From assembly GCA_003131705.1 (NCBI GenBank), contig PKUY01000047.1, positions 534 through 5,932 on the forward strand: a stretch of 5,399 nt of DNA. Reading direction: 5' to 3'. Source of the stretch: Acidobacteriota bacterium (lineage in GTDB: Bacteria > Acidobacteriota > Terriglobia > Acidiferrales > UBA7541). The position numbers were made by a program, and so were the translations under genes. Shown piece by piece: positions 1 to 5,399 of this stretch. A model generated the notes under the pieces. The model was not told the origin of the DNA. It did not search any database and saw nothing but the letters and a program-made list of their open reading frames with translations. Numbering within the stretch: position 1 is the first letter of the stretch; the number at the start of each line of letters is the position of its first letter.

Positions 1-2199
1 AAGTGCGAGATACGCACGGCCAAACGCTGATTGCTGCGTCCCGGCGGCGATTGCGACAGCTTGCACCGTGTATCGCCCGGAGGGCAATTTCGCAAGGGGC
101 AAGCTGATGCGGAAAGACGCAGTGCGTGTCTTCGGATCGACCTCGGCGGGCGCGAGCAGCGGCGTGGCGTTCACCTGTACTCCGCTGCGGAAAAATACCA
201 GCCCAGCGCGAAGCGTGTTCACGTCAAACGTATCGGTCTTGTCCGGCTTCTCCGGATAGTAGGCCTGGAAGAAGATGTACAAAGTTTGCTGCTGCGTAAA
301 AAAGCGTGTGACGCTCGGCACGATTTTTTCGCCGTCCATCTCGAGCGGAGAAGCGGCAGTCTTCGCGCGAATTCGCTCCCCCCTGGTTTCGACTTCCCCT
401 GTTTTTTCAACGGGCACAAGCTGGCTCGACAATAGCACCGAGCTAAGCGACATCCGCGCGGCGGGACGCGGCGGCACCGCGAGCTGCTGCTCGAAGGTGC
501 CGATCTTCCCGGATTCGTTTTCGCGCGCGACGAATTTCAGCCGATATGTCCCTGGCGCCAGCAGCACGCCGCCTTGATATACAAGGTTGCTGCGGGTCAC
601 CTGCTGAAAACGCTGCTCGTCGAGATGAACCGTGATCGTGTCGCGCAGCGCGGCCACCGATTGCCCCGACGGCACGGCGCGCACCTCCGCTGCGAAATCA
701 AAAGACGCTTCGTGGCGATTGTGCTTCTGCGCCCAATCGAGCGCTCTCGACGAGAGCTTCGCCGAAATGGGAACGTACACCTGCTGGTCGCCCATGCGGA
801 ACATACCCGTCTCGACTGCGATCGGCAGATCGGATTCTGGATTCTCCGAACGCATGGCGTCCGCGAGCTGTTGGTCGCGATCCTCTTTTTCAAGATGCTG
901 AAAATCTCGCGGCGCGTAGTAGCCATTGCGGTAGCGTACGTGCGCACCCGGCGCGCTGACTTTCACGCGCACGACTCGCCAGCGCCCGTCGCGTTTTACG
1001 CCCTCCGGCAGAGTGTAGCCCACTAGATAATATCCGGCGTTATCCTGCTGAATTTTCGGGAACGCATCGCTCAGGTCGCCGAGATCGAAAAATGCGCGCC
1101 CGCCAGTGTCGGTCGAAAGCGTTGCAAGCGCATCGCGTGAATCCTCGCGCTGATCGGTCTGGTGATAGACGGACGCCCCGCTGAACATGGACGTACCCGT
1201 GGCCGCGGCGGTCGTAGCATCGCCGCCCGGCGGAGTCGCAAACATGCCGCGTGCGTCGATGGAATAGATGGAGACGTCGGCGCGGTTCGCCGCATCGGTG
1301 GCGGAACGCAGCTCAGCGCGGTTTTCTTCCCCCGTCTGGGTGATGCCGCCGGTGAATTCCACGAGCGCTTTTCGGCCCGGAATTCCGGCCAGCACGTTCG
1401 CGAGACCCTCGACAGCCGCGAGCTTCTGATCGGTATTAAAAACGTTGAACTCGGTCTCATCGGGCGTGTAGGCCGCTCCCGTTTCTTGCTGGACGTCGTA
1501 TTCTCCGTTTTGCGCCGCGGCATAAAGAGGATTCGCGATCTGGGACGCCGCTCCGGGAACCAGCTGCGCAATCGCTTTGTCGAGAATCGCGTGATCGTTC
1601 GTGAAGTTCGCAAGCACCGAAAGGCGCGCGCTGAAAATAACCACGGCTACCAGGTCGGCAGGGGTCATCTGCTGTTTCAAGAACTTCTGGGCTGCGTCGT
1701 GTGCGCGGATAATGTCATCGGTCTCCATCGAGGTCATGTCGAAGAAAAGCACGATCATGCGGCGGTCGCGCACCTGATTCGAGAGGCTATCGGCGGCGCG
1801 TGCGGTTCCGCTGTCCACGGGCACCACCACCGGCGGGGCGTTTTCCGGGCCCGCTGTTTCGACTTTCTCGATATCCGAGTACGAAAATACAGAGATCTTC
1901 TGCTCTTTGCCGTCGTCGGTGATCGAGAACTGATCGGCTCGCAATCCCTTGATCGGTTTCCCTGAACCGTCTGTCACCTCCACGTCGATACGCACTAACT
2001 CCGACTGTGCGCGGAGTATCGCCGCCGGATTCGACTGAGGGACTTGCGATTGCTGAGGAGGCGCTGGCGCCGGCACAGAGGTCGGAACAGCCGAGGGCGC
2101 AGCTTGTTGCTGTGCGGGCGCGGAAATCGGCGCGCGACTCAGTCCCGCTATCAGCAGCAGCGCGAAAAACTTTCGGCCTTCCACTATCGCCGTCCTCAT
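1..2199 (-). CDS. Secreted VWFA-related (TIGR03436-type) protein, 3' end cut by window edge
   Basis: An exported protein with a von Willebrand A-like domain, of the kind expanded in Acidobacteriota; its biochemical role is unknown. I read 733 codons without a stop, so the C-terminus lies beyond base 1, though the last residues (SAFGRAYLAL) look close to a natural end. ATG at 2199 is chosen because it gives a good signal peptide (RK, then FFALLLIAGL, likely cut after APA at residue 29). Residues 30-58 form a Pro/Gln/Ala-rich linker. Residues 65-110 are a strand-rich lead-in (SELVRIDVEVTDGSG, then DQFSITDDGKEQKISVFS). The VWA-like domain spans about 145-320, with RMIVLFFDMTSM, PGRKALVEFTGG and DVSIYSIDARGM. 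Residues 390-433 carry the family-typical GYYLVGY and YRNGYYAPRDF. Residues 434-733 are beta-rich. The metal-site residues are degenerate. There are no cysteines and no lipobox. It follows the receptor gene by 25 bases and is probably co-transcribed. Family assignment is confident; function is not. Confidence 0.9.
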   Translation of the reverse strand, partial: MRTAIVEGRKFFALLLIAGLSRAPISAPAQQQAAPSAVPTSVPAPAPPQQSQVPQSNPAAILRAQSELVRIDVEVTDGSGKPIKGLRADQFSITDDGKEQKISVFSYSDIEKVETAGPENAPPVVVPVDSGTARAADSLSNQVRDRRMIVLFFDMTSMETDDIIRAHDAAQKFLKQQMTPADLVAVVIFSARLSVLANFTNDHAILDKAIAQLVPGAASQIANPLYAAAQNGEYDVQQETGAAYTPDETEFNVFNTDQKLAAVEGLANVLAGIPGRKALVEFTGGITQTGEENRAELRSATDAANRADVSIYSIDARGMFATPPGGDATTAAATGTSMFSGASVYHQTDQREDSRDALATLSTDTGGRAFFDLGDLSDAFPKIQQDNAGYYLVGYTLPEGVKRDGRWRVVRVKVSAPGAHVRYRNGYYAPRDFQHLEKEDRDQQLADAMRSENPESDLPIAVETGMFRMGDQQVYVPISAKLSSRALDWAQKHNRHEASFDFAAEVRAVPSGQSVAALRDTITVHLDEQRFQQVTRSNLVYQGGVLLAPGTYRLKFVARENESGKIGTFEQQLAVPPRPAARMSLSSVLLSSQLVPVEKTGEVETRGERIRAKTAASPLEMDGEKIVPSVTRFFTQQQTLYIFFQAYYPEKPDKTDTFDVNTLRAGLVFFRSGVQVNATPLLAPAEVDPKTRTASFRISLPLAKLPSGRYTVQAVAIAAGTQQSAFGRAYLAL
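1240..1767 (-). other. VWA-like domain with degenerate metal site
   Basis: Residues about 145-320 show the alternating hydrophobic strands and helices of a VWA/Rossmann fold: MIVLFFD at the first strand, DLVAVVIFS, an amphipathic stretch (HAILDKAIAQL), KALVEFTGG and VSIYSIDARGM. Canonical VWA domains bind Mg2+ through DxSxS, a later Thr and a later Asp. Here the first motif reads DMTSM (154-158), no GGT-type loop is obvious after residue 214, and the TDG position reads TGG (283-285). Only the first Asp is clearly kept, so metal binding may be weak or absent. Confidence 0.8.
2026..2118 (-). other. Pro/Gln/Ala-rich linker after the signal peptide
   Basis: Residues 28-58 of the VWFA-related protein are almost entirely Pro, Gln, Ala, Ser and Val, for example VPTSVPAPAPPQQSQVPQ. 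Such composition predicts a flexible extended linker between the export signal and the folded part. It could hold the VWA domain away from a membrane or let it reach through the periplasm; that role is inference. Confidence 0.65.
2113..2199 (-). other. Predicted Sec signal peptide of the VWFA-related protein
   Basis: Residues 1-29 show a positively charged start (R2, R9, K10), a hydrophobic core FFALLLIAGL and a small-residue site APA before QQQ. No cysteine follows, so this is a type I signal and not a lipoprotein signal. It supports export and supports ATG at 2199 as the start. The exact cleavage point is a by-eye estimate. Confidence 0.75.
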
Positions 2200-2224
2200 G
2201 CCCAAGATCGTCAAAATTAGATCG
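2200..2224 (-). other. 25-base gap between the two genes, probable operon junction
   Basis: Between the receptor's TAG and the VWA gene's ATG there is no hairpin with a T-run, so no intrinsic terminator, which favours read-through. There is also no AGGAGG-like ribosome site just before the ATG; the closest is a weak TTGGG. The hexamer CGATCT occurs twice, 14 bases apart. Two in-frame TTG codons (2214 and 2205) could be alternative starts but would only add a few residues before the signal peptide. Co-transcription is an inference from spacing. Confidence 0.6.
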
Positions 2225-5200
2225 CTAAAAGTTAAAACGAACTTGCACTGCCATCGTCCGCATCTGCGCCGCGCTTGTCACGCGGCCAAAGAACGAACTC
2301 GACGATCCCGTCCCGTTCCCGCAGACAATTCCGGACGCATTCCCCGTCTCCGACCCTGTCCCCTTTGCCGCGAAGCACGGAAGGACGGTTCCAATTCCAT
2401 TAAAATTCGGGGTATTCGTCAGATTCTGCACCTGCCAGCTCACATTCGCGGTATGGCGCTTTTCCGGCCCGAAGCGGAAAGACTTGGCGATGGAGGCATT
2501 CCAACTGAACTGGCACGGGCCTTCCACTGCTCCGCGCGGCTCGTTGCCATACGCCAGATTTCCGTTTGCATCCGTCGGCAAGCTGAAAACCTGTGTATTG
2601 AAAAATGCCGTACGCGTGCCGCCACAAATTCCTGCGTTCGGATCGCCATTCAGATCCGGACGCAACGAAAAGTTTGCGCCCGTGCCGTTGTCGGACGCCG
2701 CGCCCCCCAGCAAAACCGTATAGGGCGTACCAGTCTGCCAGGCAAATATGTTCTGCAGTCTCCAGTCTCCGAACGCCTTCTCCTTCCAACCATGGTTCGC
2801 CCAGCGGCTCCTCTGACCGAATGGCAACTCCCACATGGAGACAGCGCGGAACTGGTGGCGGACGTCGAAAGTGGATAGCCCGTACTCCGCGTGCAGGTTG
2901 CCGTCCTGCTGTTCGACCGTGGCTGAACCGCCGCCGATCGAGCTCGCATCGTCGAGCGACTTCCCGTACGTGTAGATGCCCTGAATTAGAAATCCATGCG
3001 CGAAGCGATGAACTACCCGCACTTGCAGCGCGTTGTAAATAGAATTGGCGCTCGACTGATCGAAAGTAAAACCGGTCGCGTTCGGATCGATGCGATTTTG
3101 CTGGATCTCATCCACGGGCGTTCCCAGCGGCGCGCGGTTCGGTGCGCGCAAAACATCGAGATGGGTTCCCTTTGTTCCTGTGTACGTCAGATCTAGCATC
3201 CAATTTGGCGAAAGAGACGTTTCGGTTCCCAGGTTCCATATCTGCGCGTACCCGTTCTTGTATGAGGGATCCACGGACGCGGTGTTCAAAACCCTCAGCG
3301 CGCTGTTCTGTTGCAGCAATGCTGTCGTCAGCGTGAGCGTTTGCGTCAATGTTGAAACCACCGTTTGCGTTACGTCCACGGGAGGCTGATAGGCAAGCTC
3401 CCTCGCGAGCGTGTTGTAAATCGATTCATTGTAGAAAATCGAATAGCCGGCGCGGACGACCGTCTTTGGCTTGATCTTCGGCTGCCAGGCGATACCAACG
3501 CGTGGCTCGAAATTCCCATAATTGCCATGAACCAGCGCGCGCGGAAATCCATCGGCAGAAAGTCCTGTGTGCCCGTGCGCCATCGGCGCAACATCAGCGA
3601 GGTTGGTGATATTAAGGTTCACTAGATTATTGAAAAGCTCGACGGGTGGAGTGACCGCATCGTAGCGCAACCCATATTGGAATGAGAAAGTCTTGCTGAC
3701 GCGAAAGTCATCCTGCGCGTAAGCGGAAAATCCCCAGCTTCGAAGATAGAGATTGGGATCGCCGAATTGCACGCTCGCCGTTTGCGGCAGCCCCAGAAGG
3801 AAATCGGCCAGATCGTTTCCCGTGGCAAGTCCGGTAAAAATAAAATTGCCGCGAGGAATTGGATTCGAATCCGTGTTGAGCTGGATCCGCCGGATCTCTC
3901 CTCCAAAACGAATCGTGTGTTTTGCATGAACCCAGGAAACGCCATCGGACAAACGCAGCGTCTGATTGCGCACCAGCGATGGAATCGGATCATTCAAGCC
4001 CGAGTAGTTTGTGAAACTGATTTCCGGAATCCCAAAATCGCTGGGATCGCTGGACGCGCCGCTGATTCCCAGGCCCTCAGTGATATTTGGTCCAAAGGAG
4101 TTGTCGCTCAGAAGCTTGCTGCGGCTGCGGCTCCAGTTTAGATGAGTGTCCTCGACCAAGTGCGAAGTCCAATTGTGAGTCAAGCCAAGGTCAACGCTCT
4201 GGCTGCGATCCGACTGATGTCCGCCGATGTTGAGAAAGTTGCTGAGCGTGTTCGAACGCTGCGAATTGAAGTTGTAACCTACATTCAAGTTGAACTTCGA
4301 ATTGATCGTGTGCAGCACGTGCAAATTCAAGAGATCGGTATTGAGCGGTGTTGTTGCTTGCAAAAGATAATTCTGCCCTCTGCTGGTTGCGGGGAGATTC
4401 GGCGTCGGAATGAACGCGAGCAACCCGTGTGTTGCGCTGGAAACGGGCAGTTGCTGGCAACCGCTCGAGTTCGTCGGATACGGCGTTATTGAAAACGGCT
4501 CGAAAATGGTGGGCGTCCCGCAGAAAAGCCCGTTGCGCTGGTCCATTGTCGGCACGATTGAAAAGATATTTACCGGAGTCTTCGCGGTGTCATGCTGATA
4601 GTTGACGAAAAAGTAGGTGCGGTCAGCACCGTTGTAAATATGCGGAATCTTGAGGGGACCTCCGGCGCTGCCGCCAAAGCGCTCGTCGTAGCTGCCGATC
4701 TGCGGCGTCGGCGCGCCCGTCACCGAAAACGGTTTGGCGTCAAATGCGGAATTCGTGTATCGATCGAAAAAAGTAAAGCGCACTCGATTCACGACCTGGC
4801 GAAATAGGCGCGCCCCAACAGCGCTTCCTGGACCGCCGCGGCCTCCGCCAAGTCCGCCCGGCCCGCCTCCACCGCCGAAGCCTCCGGGGCCTCCCGGCGG
4901 ACCACCACCCGGCCCTCCGCCCGCCCCGCCGAACCCTTGCGCGCCTCCGGGACCTCCGGGCGCGCCTGGACCTCCTGGTCCGCCCTGGTCAAATCCGCCG
5001 CCTGGTCCACCGCCCGCATTAAAGGACAAGCCCTGACCGACGGTGCCCTGTAGCAAGAACGAATCCGAAGATGACCCGGCGCCGGACGAGGCCACAGGCG
5101 ACTGCGCGCCGACTCCTGGTTGAACGGACGCGTCGTCGGTTTGTCCGTTCGCACCCGCTGCTCCGGTCACATCGGTCTGCTGAAATCCGCCGCCCGTGGC

Positions 5201-5399
5201 CATCCCTTGTTGAATTGCATTTAGCACGCCGGGAGGAAGCGGTTGGCCCCGGCCGCTTCTACCACGTGCGCCGCCAGCGTTTGCTCCCGGTCCAGTTGCC
5301 GAATTGGGAGAATTATTTTGGGCCGAGCTTTGCCCGCGGCCCTGCGCCCCGCCCGGTCTTTGGCCGCCGGGTTTCGCCGGAGCAGACTGTCCGGCAGGT
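2225..5399 (-). CDS. Oar-like TonB-dependent outer-membrane receptor, 5' end cut by window edge
   Basis: A large outer-membrane beta-barrel of the acidobacterial TonB-dependent receptor type, presumably importing or binding an unknown ligand. The stop is TAG at 2227-2225. The frame is open to 5398, giving 1057 visible codons. GTG at 5227 is an internal codon in continuous family-like sequence, so the real start is outside; a signal peptide and carboxypeptidase-regulatory-like domain are expected there from the family. Residues are numbered from 5227. Residues 51-70 hold the conserved-looking DSFLLQGTVGQGLSF, 71-135 are Gly/Pro-rich, and 147-215 carry the recognisable NSAFDAKPFSVTG, YDERFGG, GGPLKIPHIYNGADRTYFFV and NYQH. 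Barrel signatures follow: DFLLGLPQTASVQFGDPN (475-492), YAQDDFRVSKTFSFQYGLRYD (503-523), FEPRVGIAWQP with VVRAGYSIFYN (573-600), NALQVRVVHRF (732-742) and DWRLQNIFAWQTGTPYTV (821-838). It ends VQVRFNF, whose terminal Phe suits BAM-dependent barrel assembly. Ligand cannot be predicted. Six cysteines lie in probable loops. Confidence 0.93.
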   Translation of the reverse strand, partial: PAGQSAPAKPGGQRPGGAQGRGQSSAQNNSPNSATGPGANAGGARGRSGRGQPLPPGVLNAIQQGMATGGGFQQTDVTGAAGANGQTDDASVQPGVGAQSPVASSGAGSSSDSFLLQGTVGQGLSFNAGGGPGGGFDQGGPGGPGAPGGPGGAQGFGGAGGGPGGGPPGGPGGFGGGGGPGGLGGGRGGPGSAVGARLFRQVVNRVRFTFFDRYTNSAFDAKPFSVTGAPTPQIGSYDERFGGSAGGPLKIPHIYNGADRTYFFVNYQHDTAKTPVNIFSIVPTMDQRNGLFCGTPTIFEPFSITPYPTNSSGCQQLPVSSATHGLLAFIPTPNLPATSRGQNYLLQATTPLNTDLLNLHVLHTINSKFNLNVGYNFNSQRSNTLSNFLNIGGHQSDRSQSVDLGLTHNWTSHLVEDTHLNWSRSRSKLLSDNSFGPNITEGLGISGASSDPSDFGIPEISFTNYSGLNDPIPSLVRNQTLRLSDGVSWVHAKHTIRFGGEIRRIQLNTDSNPIPRGNFIFTGLATGNDLADFLLGLPQTASVQFGDPNLYLRSWGFSAYAQDDFRVSKTFSFQYGLRYDAVTPPVELFNNLVNLNITNLADVAPMAHGHTGLSADGFPRALVHGNYGNFEPRVGIAWQPKIKPKTVVRAGYSIFYNESIYNTLARELAYQPPVDVTQTVVSTLTQTLTLTTALLQQNSALRVLNTASVDPSYKNGYAQIWNLGTETSLSPNWMLDLTYTGTKGTHLDVLRAPNRAPLGTPVDEIQQNRIDPNATGFTFDQSSANSIYNALQVRVVHRFAHGFLIQGIYTYGKSLDDASSIGGGSATVEQQDGNLHAEYGLSTFDVRHQFRAVSMWELPFGQRSRWANHGWKEKAFGDWRLQNIFAWQTGTPYTVLLGGAASDNGTGANFSLRPDLNGDPNAGICGGTRTAFFNTQVFSLPTDANGNLAYGNEPRGAVEGPCQFSWNASIAKSFRFGPEKRHTANVSWQVQNLTNTPNFNGIGTVLPCFAAKGTGSETGNASGIVCGNGTGSSSSFFGRVTSAAQMRTMAVQVRFNF
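4823..5017 (-). repeat. Gly/Pro-rich low-complexity run inside the receptor
   Basis: Residues 71-135 (numbered from codon 5227) are mainly Gly and Pro, in short irregular units such as GGPGGPGAPGGPGGA and GGFGGGGGPGGLGGG. Five successive Gly-X-Y triplets, collagen-like, fall at about 4940-4984. The DNA is correspondingly repetitive (variants of GGNCCN), a substrate for slippage. The run sits between DSFLLQGTVGQGLSF and the first recognised barrel segments, so it is an insert or linker near the plug/barrel boundary. As I recall, Gly-rich runs at this place occur in other acidobacterial receptors. Confidence 0.85.
5228..5398 (-). other. Disordered Gly/Gln/Pro/Asn-rich segment at the visible N-terminal end of the receptor
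   Basis: The 57 codons upstream of the GTG at 5227 have no stop and encode Gly, Pro, Gln, Ala, Ser and Asn with scattered Arg, for example GGAQGRGQSSAQNNSPNS and ARGRSGRGQPLPPG. This shows the receptor frame continues beyond the window. Composition predicts disorder. From the family I would expect it to follow a carboxypeptidase-regulatory-like domain, which cannot be seen here. Confidence 0.75.

Noticed and set aside
1071..1613. Minus-strand open frame of 180 codons
   Set aside because: It is out of frame with the VWFA-related gene. Its Arg/Ser/Pro-rich product is a frame-shadow, and the true frame here is uninterrupted.
1162..1965. Plus-strand open frame of 267 codons
   Set aside because: It lies wholly antisense to the VWA-like domain, whose minus-strand frame has clear family motifs. 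Its product is Arg/Gly/His-rich with no recognisable domain.
2184..2214. Promoter for the VWFA-related gene, from TTGACG in the spacer
   Set aside because: No reasonable -10 hexamer lies 15-19 bases downstream, and the placement would start transcription inside the coding region.
2198..2878. Plus-strand open frame of 226 codons
   Set aside because: It is antisense to the receptor C-terminus and the operon junction. The product is Arg/Ala-rich without domain features, as expected of stop-poor antisense in GC-rich DNA.
4734..5036. Plus-strand open frame encoding a poly-Pro/PPG-rich peptide
   Set aside because: It is the exact antisense of the receptor's Gly/Pro-rich tract: Gly codons GGN read backwards give Pro. 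No independent gene signal is present.
5225..5227. GTG at 5227 as the receptor's start codon
   Set aside because: The frame continues open for 57 more codons to the window edge, and a start here would leave the receptor without a signal peptide.
1..5399. tRNA, rRNA, CRISPR array, insertion sequence or phage element
   Set aside because: No spaced direct repeats, transposase motifs, terminal inverted repeats or RNA-gene features were seen. Nearly every base is accounted for by the two coding regions.

Overview
The window is two large genes on the minus strand, both cut by the window edges, with only 25 bases between them. It looks like chromosome from an Acidobacteriota member (Koribacter, Solibacter or Acidobacteriaceae-like). 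The basis is moderately high GC and two protein types that are abundant and expanded in that phylum: an Oar-like TonB-dependent receptor and a VWFA-related (TIGR03436-type) secreted protein. Assignment to the phylum is inferred from family recognition, not from a marker gene.

Layout in the direction of transcription, right to left. From 5399 to 2225 runs the larger part of a TonB-dependent outer-membrane receptor. Its reading frame stays open to the right edge, so the true N-terminus (expected signal peptide and carboxypeptidase-regulatory-like domain) is outside. The visible part has a Gly/Gln/Pro-rich disordered segment, a short conserved stretch, a 65-residue Gly/Pro-rich run with collagen-like triplets, and then a beta-barrel of about 850 residues ending in Phe. 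After a 25-base gap, 2199 to 1 encodes a signal peptide, a Pro/Gln-rich linker, a von Willebrand A-like domain with a degenerate metal site, and about 300 residues of beta-rich sequence. That frame has no stop before the left edge.

The spacing and absence of a terminator suggest co-transcription. A plausible but unproven reading is that the receptor sits in the outer membrane and the VWA protein is an exported periplasmic or surface partner. No RNA gene, mobile element, CRISPR array or promoter was found. The rest of both strands is antisense or out-of-frame shadow of these two genes. I see no clear evidence of a new system. The points most worth a second look are the receptor/VWA pairing, the degenerate MIDAS, the Gly-rich insert, a possible tandem beta-sandwich repeat at the VWA C-terminus, and the paired cysteines of the receptor.
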